From Coriobacteriaceae bacterium AM48-5 (GTDB taxonomy: Bacteria; Actinomycetota; Coriobacteriia; Coriobacteriales; Coriobacteriaceae): 31,348 nucleotides of DNA. The notes beneath the pieces are model-generated. The model saw nothing but the letters and a program-made list of their open reading frames with translations. It had not been told where the DNA came from and did no database searches. This document shows, in pieces, positions 10,811-19,271 of this stretch; the first letter of the stretch is position 1, and each line of letters starts with the position of its first letter. Location of the stretch: assembly GCA_027669525.1 (NCBI GenBank), contig JAQEDJ010000027.1, positions 1 through 31,348 of the forward strand, written 5' to 3'. The translations under genes were made by a program, and so were the position numbers.

Positions 10811-12351
10811 CTACTGTGCGGTACTGAGCGAGCGCCTGACTGCATCACGCCAGCCCGCAAGGTTTTGTTCGCGGCGCTCGGCGGACATGTGGGGAAGGAA
10901 GGTCCTAACGATCTGGCATTTTGCTCCAGCTCTTCCAGGTCTTCCCAATAGCCGACGGCAAGACCCGCCAAGTACGCGGCGCCGATTGCCGTGGTCTCCA
11001 CCGTCTCGCATTGCAGCACGGGGATATCCAGCAGGTCGGCCTGAAATTGCATGATGAACTCGTTGCGCGAGGCACCGCCATCGACAGACAGGCGCTCAAT
11101 CGAAAGCCCCACGTCCTGCTCCATGGCGCGCAGCACGTCGTAGCTCTGATATGTCATGGATTCGCAGGCGGCACGTACGATGGTCGCACGGCTCGAGGCG
11201 CCGGTCAGACCGCACACAATACCGCGGGCATGCGGGTCCCACCAGGGAGCACCCAAACCCGCAAAGGCGGGAACGAAGTAGCAGCCCTCGTTGTCGCTAA
11301 TCGAAGCGGCGAGTTGTGCCGACTCGCTCACGCTCGAGATGATGCCCATGTTGTTGCGAAGCCAGTTCATCGTTGAGCCGGCGGCAAAAATAGAGCCCTC
11401 GAGCGCATAGCTGACTTTGCCGTCCGCAGCGATACCGATGGTGGAGACCAGGCCATTCTTGGATTCGACGATCTCGTCGCCGGTGTTCATGAGCATAAAG
11501 CAACCCGTGCCATAGGTGTTTTTGGTCTGGCCGGGATAGAAACAGCAGTGGCCGAACAGCGACGCCTGTTGGTCACCCGCCACGCCCATGATGGGCGGCA
11601 TGTTGGTCATGATGTCGCTCGCGACGCGGCCGTAGTCGCCCGAGCTCCAGCGAACCTCGGGCATCATGGAACGTGGAACGTCAAAGAGCGCCAGCAGGTC
11701 GTCGTCCCAATCGAGCGTATGGATATTAAAGAGTGCCGTGCGGCTGGCATTGGTGTAGTCGGTGGCAAAGACCTGGCCACCGGTGAGGTTGTAGATGAGC
11801 CAGGTGTCGATGGTGCCAAACATGAGGTCGCCCGCCGCCGCGCTCTCGCGTGCGCCGTCAACGTTGTCGAGAATCCACTGCACCTTGGAGGCCGAGAAAT
11901 ACGGGTCGAGCGTGAGCCCCGTGCGGGAGCGCACCAGTTCCTCGCAACCCTGTTCAACCAACGCGTCGATTGCCGGCGCGGTACGGCGGCACTGCCATAC
12001 GATGGCGTTATAGATGGGCTGGCCGCTCACGCGGTCCCAGACCACCGTGGTCTCGCGCTGGTTGGAGATGCCGATGGCGGCAATGCGGTCGGAGTGGATA
12101 CCGCTCTTAAACTGAACCTCCATCATCACGCCGATCTGGCTGGCAAGCACCTCCGTGGGATCCTGCTCCACCCAGCCGGGGCGCGGGAAGCTGGTTTTGA
12201 CGCTACGTCGCGCCTGGGCAACGATGCAGCCGTATTCGTCGACAATGGCCGCGAGTACCGAGGTGGTGCCGCAGTCGAGCGCCATGATGTAGGAACCGCC
12301 AAAGTTAAACGAGGCATCTTCCATGCCCAGGCTGCCCAGATTCAACGACAT
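10811..12351 (-). CDS. glpK: Glycerol kinase (frameshifted near its C-terminus in this assembly)
   Basis: GlpK phosphorylates glycerol to glycerol 3-phosphate in the cytoplasm. It is a FGGY-family kinase with ALDCGTTS near residue 24, the glycerol-binding pairs in NQRET and GDQQAS, DPYFSASK, and the signature AGLGAPWWDPHARG. The frame breaks in the T run at 10919-10922. Adding one base continues LEELEQ into KCQIVRTFLPHMSAERREQN and a stop at 10811, giving about 513 residues as expected. It starts 13 bp after tsaC, with AAAGGTG upstream, so co-transcription is likely. The Q of the usual DQGTTS is a Cys here. Confidence 0.93.
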
Positions 12352-12364
12352 CGCTTACACCTTT

Positions 12365-13108
12365 CTATTGCATCGGGTCGGACAGGACCCGCTCGATCTC
12401 TGATGCGGGAAGTGCGCCTTGGCGTAGGATCTGGAGCCCGCCGTGCTGGAACGACACGATGGTCGAGGCGTCGCGACACGGGGTCTCACCGGCGTCGACG
12501 GCAACATCGACCCCCTCCAGGATGCGCTCCTCCACCGTGACAAAACTTGCCGGCGCGGGCGCGCCATGCGTGTTGGCGCTCGTGCAGGCAAGGGGACTGC
12601 CGCAGGCGCGGATGAGCGCTTGGACCACGGGAGAGGCCGAAGCGCGAAGTGCCACGGTGTCGTCGGCAGCGCGCATAAAGGTCGGCACGCAGGGGGCTGC
12701 CTTGACCACGATAGTCAGGGCGCCCGGCCAGCATCGTCGGGCAAGCACGCGGGCCTCTTCCGGGATATCCACGCCATAGCGGTCGAGTGCTTCGACGCCA
12801 TCGACCAGCCAAGCGACGGTTTGCGTGAGTTCACGTTGCTTGAGAGTGAAGATACGGCGGTAGCCGGTACCGAGCGCAGGGACCGCGGCGCCATTGACGG
12901 CAGCCTGCGGATCGCGCGGCCACGATGGGAATTCGCCTGTATCTTGGGGCACGGCGTCCGAGAAGGCGTTGACTGCCACGGCGACACCGTAGACGGTCTC
13001 GGTCGGGATCAAAGCCAGGCCGCCGCGGCCGAGCACCTCGGCCGTGCGCTCGACGGCAAGCCGATGCGGCTCGCGCGTTCCCTCGTATACCCGATAGACC
13101 GTCTGCAT
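12365..13108 (-). CDS. tsaC: Threonylcarbamoyl-AMP synthase (TsaC/Sua5/YrdC family)
   Basis: The enzyme makes threonylcarbamoyl-AMP from threonine, bicarbonate and ATP for the t6A37 modification of ANN-decoding tRNAs. Motifs are LIPTETVYGVA at 33-43, the Lys-Arg segment RIFTLKQRE at about 85-93, RRCWPGALTIVVK, and TSANTHGAPAP. The 247-residue length corresponds to the single-domain form without the Sua5 C-terminal domain. Residues ~48-82 are a Pro/Ala-rich insertion where the family normally has a short loop. Its neighbours (prmC upstream, glpK and upp downstream) match a widespread gene order. Confidence 0.93.
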   Translation of the reverse strand: MQTVYRVYEGTREPHRLAVERTAEVLGRGGLALIPTETVYGVAVAVNAFSDAVPQDTGEFPSWPRDPQAAVNGAAVPALGTGYRRIFTLKQRELTQTVAWLVDGVEALDRYGVDIPEEARVLARRCWPGALTIVVKAAPCVPTFMRAADDTVALRASASPVVQALIRACGSPLACTSANTHGAPAPASFVTVEERILEGVDVAVDAGETPCRDASTIVSFQHGGLQILRQGALPASEIERVLSDPMQ

Positions 13109-13242
13109 GTGTATGCCAGCCCCTTACGCTCTGGTGCAAGTTTGTTTACTGTGGGGCATTCTCGCACGAAACGTTCAACCTATTTGCCCAGAGCGCATGT
13201 TGGTTTGGTGAGCGGCTCTAGTAGTCGGTGAAAGTGAGGGGG

Positions 13243-13689
13243 TTATTGGACTGCGACGAACTTCTTTGGCCTGCCGGCGTGGCGTTCTTGGGCGGCGTAG
13301 CGCTCGATGCTGTCTATCGTTATCATCCGACGGCCGTCGACGAGTTCAACATCGAGCTTTCCGGCTTTGACCAGCGCGGTAATCCGCGGAGCGGAGACTT
13401 TGAGGTCCAGCGCTGCGTCTTTAAATGTTCGGCACGCCGCTTCCCGAGCGTCCTCGTGGTCGATTTCGACTGAAAGGGCCACGACCTCGGCCGAGCGTTC
13501 GTACCCTGCCGGAGTCAAACCGTTGTTGAGGTCGTCAGCCAAAAACGCCATCAGTGCCTCGGTGGCATGGGCAATCGCTTCTTCGCGCGTATCGCCATCG
13601 GCAAAGGCGCCGGGAATCTGCGGGAAGCTAGCGCAGTAACCATCGTCTTCTTTTATGAGAACGCAGTCATAGGTAAATCGCTGCCTCAT
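13243..13689 (-). CDS. hicB: HicB-family antitoxin
   Basis: HicB neutralises HicA and represses the operon. The 148-residue protein has the HicB fold (YCASFPQIPGAFADGDTREE, then AIAHATEAL) followed by a DNA-binding helical region (SAPRITALVKAGKLDVELVD and IDSIERYAAQ). The start at 13689 is chosen because GGAGG lies 5 bases upstream (13694-13698) and it leaves an 11-bp gap after hicA. A start at 13734 would overlap hicA by 34 bp. No other toxin-antitoxin gene is nearby. Confidence 0.9.
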   Translation of the reverse strand: MRQRFTYDCVLIKEDDGYCASFPQIPGAFADGDTREEAIAHATEALMAFLADDLNNGLTPAGYERSAEVVALSVEIDHEDAREAACRTFKDAALDLKVSAPRITALVKAGKLDVELVDGRRMITIDSIERYAAQERHAGRPKKFVAVQ

Positions 13690-13700
13690 TTTGCCTCCAA

Positions 13701-13886
13701 CTACCATCCAGCTTGGCGACGAATACTTGCCCACGTGCCCTTCTTTGGTCGATCACCACCAGAGCCGTTCACGGTGACAACGCGGTCACCAGAAACATAC
13801 TTAGCATGACTACCGACTTGCGCGACCTTCACGAATCCATCGTGCTTGAGTAGGGCAATGATTTCCCGAAAGGTAGGAGGTTGCAT
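13701..13886 (-). CDS. hicA: HicA-family mRNA interferase toxin
   Basis: HicA cleaves mRNA through a double-stranded-RNA-binding-like fold. The 61-residue product shows FREIIALLKHDGFVKVAQVG, then SHAKYV with the catalytic histidine, and the basic end VNGSGGDRPKKGTWASIRRQ. The size is typical (about 60 residues). It is the first gene of a hicA-hicB pair set between prmC and tsaC, which are often close to each other in other genomes. The AT-rich bases just upstream (13905-13960) probably hold its promoter. Confidence 0.88.
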   Translation of the reverse strand: MQPPTFREIIALLKHDGFVKVAQVGSHAKYVSGDRVVTVNGSGGDRPKKGTWASIRRQAGW

Positions 13887-13954
13887 GGGCCGACCTCTTT
13901 CAGCCGTCCTAATTATAAACTACTTTATAATTTTTGCTAACCAGTTAATAAATA

Positions 13955-15229
13955 TTACTGGCGCTGCTTGGGCTCGGTGACGATGGCTCGGACGATGCGG
14001 GGGCGATCGGTGAGGTCATGGACGATACGCACGTCCGAAAGGCCTGCCTGGCGACAGAGCTCGGCCGCGGCATCGAGGGCACCCTCGTAGAGCTCGCAGG
14101 CAAACAGGCCGCCGGCGCGCAGCATGTAAGGCGCCGCATTGAGCAGGCGGCGGAAGATATCGAGGCCGTCGGCGCCACCCTCGAGCGCCAGGTCGGGCTC
14201 AAAGTCCTTGACCTCGTGCGGCAGCGAGCGCATGACGCCGGTCGGGATGTAAGGTGGGTTGGAGACAAGCACGTCGAAGGTGCCCCACTCTTCGCGGGGA
14301 ATGGAACTCACCAGGTTGGTGAGGCTAAAGGCAACCTCATCTGCCGTGAGGCCGAGGGCGTCGCGGTTTTTGGTGGCCAGATCGATGGCGCGCGGCTCGA
14401 TATCGGTGGCGGTGCAGGTAACGTGGCCGCGGCGCTCCCAGGCAAGGGAGAGCGAAATGCAGCCCGTGCCGCAGCCGACCTCGAGAACGCGGGCAGTGCA
14501 GGGCTCGGCTGGGGCAGATACGTTGGCCTCGGCGGCATCTTGCGCGGGAGTCGCCTGTTGGTCGTTGTCCTCAATGGCGATGCCGTATTCGTCGAGCTCG
14601 GGCTCGGGGGTTTCCATGGCCTCTGCTTCTGCCGCTTCGGCTTCTGCCGCCTGCGCGGCGGCTTCCTCGGCCTCGCGATCGGCCAGTTCCTCGGCATAAG
14701 CGCGACTGCCCAGCACATCGCCGCCTAGCGCCGCCTCGTCGGCAGCTGTGAGGTTGGCGGCACGGCGCTCGGCCGTCGCTCGCTCGTCGGCCAATGCGGC
14801 CTCGGCCTTGCGTGCCTCCTCGACCTCATCGTTCCAAGGCAGCTCAACACGCTGACGGGCAGCGGCCTCGGGGCTCAGTACCTCGGCATCCAGATAATTG
14901 AGGACTTCCTCGACGAGCATCTCGGTCTCGGGGCGCGGAATGAGCACACCGGGGGCGCACGCGACGTCGATCATGCGAAACTGCGTGCTACCGGTGATGT
15001 ACTGTAGCGGCTCGCCTTTGGCGCGACGAACGACGGCCGCGTGCATGGTCTCGAGCTGGGCCGCGCTAAGCGTCTCGTCCATGCGCATATACAAGTCGAT
15101 ACGCGCCAAACCCGTGGCCGCGCACAGCAGCCACTCGGCAGAAAGACGGGGATGCTCCTCACCGCGCTCGGCCAGGTACTCCTTGGTCCACTCGAGACAA
15201 CGCTTGATGGTCCAGATCTCGTTTGCCAT
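13955..15229 (-). CDS. prmC: Peptide chain release factor N5-glutamine methyltransferase with a large internal insertion
   Basis: PrmC methylates the GGQ glutamine of release factors. The 424-residue protein has the N-terminal helical domain (about 1-112, including QYITGSTQFR and GVLIPRPETEMLV), SAM motif I LEVGCGTGCISLSLA at about 249-263, and the catalytic NPPY at 324-327. Between the domains, residues ~114-245 are an extra Ala/Glu-rich stretch absent from the usual ~280-residue enzyme. The frame is continuous through it. The start at 15229 (MANEIW) is preferred over 15304 because GGGAGGG lies just upstream and the extra N-terminal residues look non-coding. No prfA is present beside it. Confidence 0.92.
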   Translation of the reverse strand: MANEIWTIKRCLEWTKEYLAERGEEHPRLSAEWLLCAATGLARIDLYMRMDETLSAAQLETMHAAVVRRAKGEPLQYITGSTQFRMIDVACAPGVLIPRPETEMLVEEVLNYLDAEVLSPEAAARQRVELPWNDEVEEARKAEAALADERATAERRAANLTAADEAALGGDVLGSRAYAEELADREAEEAAAQAAEAEAAEAEAMETPEPELDEYGIAIEDNDQQATPAQDAAEANVSAPAEPCTARVLEVGCGTGCISLSLAWERRGHVTCTATDIEPRAIDLATKNRDALGLTADEVAFSLTNLVSSIPREEWGTFDVLVSNPPYIPTGVMRSLPHEVKDFEPDLALEGGADGLDIFRRLLNAAPYMLRAGGLFACELYEGALDAAAELCRQAGLSDVRIVHDLTDRPRIVRAIVTEPKQRQ

Positions 15230-15618
15230 GGGGCCCTCCCCTCTTAAGCGCCGGGCGGCGCGCGAATGTCGGAGCAGATTGTAAACGAGGCCAGCGCTTG
15301 GCAAGGGGCGATTGAAGGCGATTATCGAGAATCAGCCAGAATTTTGCACCGAGCTCGCTCAAAGTGTTCATTCGCTGACGTCTAAATTTGCATTCGTCAA
15401 GCTTTTGGCAAGGTTGCCCCAAAACTGACCAATATCTAACCAAGAACTTGCCACATCGCTTGACGCACGACCCATCAAAAATCGCTCCGCGACTTCTTGA
15501 ACGATATTTTGAGCAATATTTTCGATAGCAGATATATGCCGTCAATTACCTTAAGCAGGTAAGCAGCTCAAATGCCATAACAGCCGACTGAATAACATCT
15601 CAAAGCAATGTACCCAAC
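15230..15618. other. AT-rich intergenic region without a recognisable gene
   Basis: Between prmC and the structured repeat the base composition falls well below that of the neighbouring genes, mainly from 15300 to 15610. An open minus-strand frame (to 15545) exists but shows no family features. Short direct repeats such as GATATTTTGAGCAATATTTT (15502-15521) are visible. It probably holds the prmC promoter and may be a decayed insertion; I see no gene in it. Confidence 0.5.
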
Positions 15619-15649
15619 CTAGTCATTTAAGAACGTCCCCAATGACTAC
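15619..15649. repeat. Shortened copy of the window-start palindrome (REP-like)
   Basis: These 31 bases match 32-62 with one mismatch (A15625 for G38). The left arm is missing, but AGTCATT (15621-15627) and AATGACT (15641-15647) still form a small inverted pair around AAGAACGTCCCC. It reads as a deletion derivative of the full palindrome. As at the window start, it lies just before a structured repeat. Confidence 0.75.
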
Positions 15650-15678
15650 ATCTAAGGCGCCGCAGGTTGAGCATAAGT

Positions 15679-15790
15679 CAGCGAAAACGCCCCTAAGCGA
15701 GCAAGGTGACGTGAAAGAGGAGGGAAGCGTACTTCGGTACGCGACCGACGATTGAACGTCAGATTGCCGCTTAGGGGCGTTTGCAGCGTC
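15679..15790. repeat. Structured intergenic repeat, copy 2
   Basis: This 112-nt relative of 109-221 lies 3' of htpG. P1 is 15 perfect pairs (15685-15699/15768-15782). P2 is 15707-15711/15757-15761. P3 is GCGTAC/GTACGC (15727-15732/15737-15742), closed on the plus strand by a C(TTCG)G loop, which as RNA is a very stable tetraloop. The linkers (CAGCGAAAA, AAGCGAGCAAGGTG, AGATTGCCGCT, GTTTGCAGCGTC) are shared with copy 1, whereas the stem sequences differ and still pair. Confidence 0.75.
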
Positions 15791-15841
15791 GACCGGTCTG
15801 CCGTTCGTTAGAACGGCGGAACCAAAGGCGTAACTACTTAA

Positions 15842-17864
15842 CTACATCAAGTTGCAGACAGCCGCCGCGAAGGCAACGGGGTCCTCGGGGAGGATACCCT
15901 CGACCAGCAGGGCCTGATCGTAGAGCAGGCCGGAGTACTGCTTGATCTTGTCGGCGTCGCCTGCCTTCTGGGCAGCGACAAGCTTGTCAAAGACCGGGTG
16001 CTTGGCGTTGAGCTCGAGCACGCGCTGGCTCTTGGGCATACCGTCGGGCGCGCCTCGGGTCCCTTCTGGAGCACCTTCTCCATCTCGAGCGAAAGCGGAC
16101 CCTCGGTGGTAATGCAAGCGGGGGCATCGGTCAGGCGCGCGGAGACGGCAACTTTCTCGACCTTGTCACCGAGCGCCTCCTTCATAGCGCTAAAGAGGTC
16201 CTCGTTTTCCTTGGTGGCGTCCTCGGCCTCCTTCTTCTCGTCCTCGGTCGCCAGATCAAGATCGCCAGTCGCGACGTTCTTGAGCTCCAGGTGACGATCC
16301 TCGACCTCGGGCTCGGCACCGTCGGCAACGGCCTTCTCGGCAGCCTCGCGGGCGGCGTCGTCTTCGTAGATCTTAGGCATATCGGCGGCAACGTACTCAC
16401 GCATAGCCTGGAACGTGAACTCATCCACATCCTGCGTCAGCACAGCACGTCATAGCCGCGCTCGAGCACGCCCTTTACCACGGGCATCTTGGCCAAGCGC
16501 TCACGCGAGTCGCCGGCGGCGTAGTAGATGGCCTTCTGATCCTCGGGCATGCCCTTGGCATACTCGGCCAGGGTAATCATCTTCTGCTCCTTGGCAGACC
16601 AGAACAGTAGCAGGTCGGCGAGCTCATCGGCCTTCATGCCATAGCTCGAGTAGATGCCGTACTTAAGGCCGCGGCCAAAGTTCTCAAAGAACTTCTCGTA
16701 GGCCTCGCGGTCGTTGTCGCGCATGTCCTCAAGATCGGCAGTGATCTTCTTCTCGACACGCTTGGCAATGGCCTTGAGCTGACGGTTCTGTTGCAGCGTC
16801 TCACGCGAAATATTGAGCGTCACGTCGGCAGAGTCCACGACACCGCGCACAAAGTTGTAGTAGTCGGGCAGCAAGTCGTCGCACTTCTCCATAATCAGCA
16901 CGTTGGAACTGTAGAGCGCCAGGCCCTTCTCGTAGTCCTTGCTGTACAGATCGAACGGGGCGCGACCCGGCACAAACAGCAGCGCATCGTACTCAAGCGT
17001 ACCCTCGGCATGGAAGCTGATAGTGCGCGCGGGATCGTCAAAGTCGTGGAACGTGGACTTGTAGAACTCGTTGTAATCCTTCTGCTCAACGTCGGAGCTG
17101 CGCTTTTTCCAAATCGGCGTCATGGAGTTGATGGTCTCGAGCTCCTGGTAGTCCTCGTACTCGGGCTTGTAGTCGTCGCCGGCGTCCTCGGGCTTGGGTT
17201 TCTGGCGGCTCTTGCTCACCATCATCTGAATCGGGTAGCGCACATAGTTGCTGTACTGCTGAATCAGGCTCTTGAGGCCCCACTCGGTCAGGAAGCGATC
17301 GTAGGTCTCGGCCTCGCCGTCGGCGTCGAGCTTCTCGTTCTCGCGCAGCGTCAGGATGACATCGGTACCGTGCTCAGCACGCTCGCCATCCTCGATGGTG
17401 TAGCCCTCAAGACCGTCGGACTCCCAAACGTGGGCGGTGTCCTCGCCATAGGCGCGGCTGACAACCTTTACGTGGCTGGCAACCATAAAGGCAGAGTAGA
17501 AGCCCACGCCAAACTGACCGATGATGTCGACATCGGAACCCTGCTGCTCGGCGTTCTCAGTCTTAAACTCCTCGGAGCCGGAATGGGCGATGGTGCCCAG
17601 ATTGCGCTCGAGCTCCTCGGCGGTCATGCCAATGCCGTTATCCGAGATGGTAATGGTGCGGGCGTCTTTATCAAAAGAGACGCGAATAGCCAGGTCGCCC
17701 TGGTCGAGCTTGACACTCGGGTCCTGCAGGCTCTTAAAGTTGAGCTTGTCGACGGCATCGCTGGCGTTGGAGATAAGCTCGCGCAGGAAGATTTCCTTAT
17801 TGGTGTAGATGGAGTTGATCATGAGGTCGAGCAGTTTTTTGCTCTCGGTCTTAAATTGACGCAT
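15842..17864 (-). CDS. htpG: Chaperone HtpG (Hsp90), two frameshifts in this assembly
   Basis: HtpG is the bacterial Hsp90, an ATP-dependent cytosolic chaperone. The N-terminal GHKL ATPase has ELISNASDAVDKL, DNGIGMT and GQFGVGFYSAFMV. The middle domain includes the conserved SRETLQQNRQLKAIAKRVEK. The frame breaks after RGYDVLC (near 16440), restored by one added G, and again near 16053, also restored by one base; it then runs to ALLVEGILPEDPVAFAAAVC and the stop at 15842. The repaired length is about 674 residues. The start at 17864 (MRQFKTESKK) has AAAGGAC upstream. No CIRCE or HAIR element is visible before it. A minus-strand TATAAAAT near 17953 may be its -10. Confidence 0.93.
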
Positions 17865-18028
17865 GTGCAGTCCTTTCGCGCTACCCCCCGTCCGCAAAAA
17901 CGGCCCGGTTGCCCGAGCCGCATTGCAGACCTGCTATGTTCAGACTTAGATTTTATAACCCATTAGCGCGCATATATACATACGGAATCGAAAAACTGTA
18001 TGTCCAAACGCTCTGATGCGCCAATTGC

Positions 18029-18076
18029 CAAGGAGTGTCCCCGACTGCCGGCAGGAAAGGAACGTCCCTATCTGCC
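18029..18076. repeat. REP-like GGAACGTCCC / GTGTCCCC hairpin sequence
   Basis: The stretch holds CTGCCGGCAG and the pair GGCAG...CTGCC around GGAACGTCCC, the same layout as the shortened palindrome at 15619-15649 (arm, GAACGTCCC core, arm). It overlaps the last codons and stop of the GNAT gene and could form the 3' end of its mRNA. It is probably another member of the same REP-like family. Confidence 0.5.
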
Positions 18077-18568
18077 ATCTACGCGCTTGGCCATCCAAAC
18101 ATGGGGCTGGCCCTCGTCTTCGTAGTCCACCGGGGCAATCTGCGTGTAACCCGCCTTGGCATAGAGCGGCAGCACGTATTCCTGCGCGTGCAGCTTAATG
18201 AGCTTGGCGCCGGCATCACGCGCGCACGTATCACTGGCCTCGACAATCTTGCTCGCCAAACCGCGACGGCGCATGCTCGGCAGCACGGCCACGCGCCCCA
18301 TAATGTAGGTCTCCCCCGCCGCGACGCCTTCGTCCAAGTCGCACGCCGGCGACACCGGAGCCTCTGCGTCAGCTGCGCGCTCAAGCTCTTCGGGAAACAC
18401 GCGCGAGCAACCGGCAAGCTCACCGTCTACATAGAGCGTCACATGGATGCAGTTCGGATCCTCGTCGATAGCGTCAAACTCATTCTCGTAGCCCTGCTCG
18501 TCCATAAAAACGACGCGGCGCACCAACGCCGCGTCATCAAAGCATCCCGTCTTAAGTTGGATATCCAT
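18068..18568 (-). CDS. GNAT-family N-acetyltransferase
   Basis: GNAT enzymes transfer acetyl groups from acetyl-CoA to amines. The 166-residue product has an opening strand-helix with VRRVVFMDEQGYENEFDAID, which resembles the ElaA-like subgroup. The acetyl-CoA-binding motif A is IMGRVAVLPSMRRRGLASKI, followed by KLHAQEYVLPLYAKAGYTQI. The substrate is unknown. The start at 18568 (MDIQLKTG) is preferred because AAGGGC lies upstream; an ATG at 18586 has no such site. It lies 40 bp after the PHP-type phosphatase gene and may be transcribed with it. Confidence 0.85.
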   Translation of the reverse strand: MDIQLKTGCFDDAALVRRVVFMDEQGYENEFDAIDEDPNCIHVTLYVDGELAGCSRVFPEELERAADAEAPVSPACDLDEGVAAGETYIMGRVAVLPSMRRRGLASKIVEASDTCARDAGAKLIKLHAQEYVLPLYAKAGYTQIAPVDYEDEGQPHVWMAKRVDGR

Positions 18569-18607
18569 GGCTGCCCTTTCATTCAATGCGAACGTTAGGG
18601 ACAGATT

Positions 18608-19258
18608 TTAGCGAAAATGAGCTCCGCGCACGCTAAACTTCGCGCGAGCCTTCGCCAGGCAGTCGTAATGACCCACGTTATGGGCATCGCTCGCGATGAA
18701 GCTGTACAGGTTCTGATCGAACAGGCGCTGTGCCGGCTTTTTCTCGCGACCAAAGCGACCGCCGGCAATAAAGTCCGCCGAAGCCTGCAGCTTGCAGCCC
18801 ATATCGACCAGGCGCTCCGCCACGCTTACATCCTTTTGAACCGCACGATAGCGCTCAGGATGAGCGATGATCACCTGGTAGCCACGGCACTGCAAATCGT
18901 AAATCGTGTTCTCGTACTCTCTAAACGCATACGCATCGGCATGCGTCGAAAGCTCGAGCAGAAACTCGTTGGTCCCATCGAAATGCAAGTGATCCGCGGC
19001 ATCGATACCAAGCTCAACGAGCTTTCGATGGTTGACCTCGAAGCCCATCTGGAGCGGAAAACCGTCAGCGTTATCGCGCAGCAGCTCAAAGGCATCCCAC
19101 ATCTTGTCGTAATCAAAATAGGGATCACGGCAGTGAGGAGTGCAAACGATTCTGGTTACACCGGCCCGCTTGGCAGCCTCGAGCATCGCCAAGCTCTCTT
19201 CGAGATCGGCGGCGCCGTCGTCTACACCCGGCAAGATATGGCAATGAATGTCACGCAT
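18608..19258 (-). CDS. PHP-type protein-tyrosine phosphatase (CpsB/YwqE family)
   Basis: This family dephosphorylates the tyrosine cluster of its partner BY-kinase. Metal-binding motifs of the PHP fold are present: DIHCHILPGVDDG at 3-15, CTPHCRDPYF near 39, IIAHPERYRA near 129 and SDAHNVGHY near 191. The length of 216 residues is a little short for the family (~240-255). It follows the kinase gene by 13 bp and completes a cpsC-cpsD-cpsB order. The substrate is presumably the CpsD-like protein encoded just upstream. Confidence 0.9.
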   Translation of the reverse strand: MRDIHCHILPGVDDGAADLEESLAMLEAAKRAGVTRIVCTPHCRDPYFDYDKMWDAFELLRDNADGFPLQMGFEVNHRKLVELGIDAADHLHFDGTNEFLLELSTHADAYAFREYENTIYDLQCRGYQVIIAHPERYRAVQKDVSVAERLVDMGCKLQASADFIAGGRFGREKKPAQRLFDQNLYSFIASDAHNVGHYDCLAKARAKFSVRGAHFR

Positions 19259-19271
19259 AGGTCAGCCTTAA

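Noticed and set aside
10687..10811. glpK reading through to 10684 into upp
   Set aside because: The extended C-terminus has no family similarity, whereas the neighbouring frame gives the normal glycerol kinase ending at 10811.
15159..15545. 128-codon minus-strand frame upstream of prmC
   Set aside because: It overlaps prmC in another frame and has no recognisable features or ribosome-binding site.
17865..18020. CIRCE or HAIR heat-shock operator before htpG
   Set aside because: Neither TTAGCACTC-N9-GAGTGCTAA nor an inverted CTTGAGT sequence is present.
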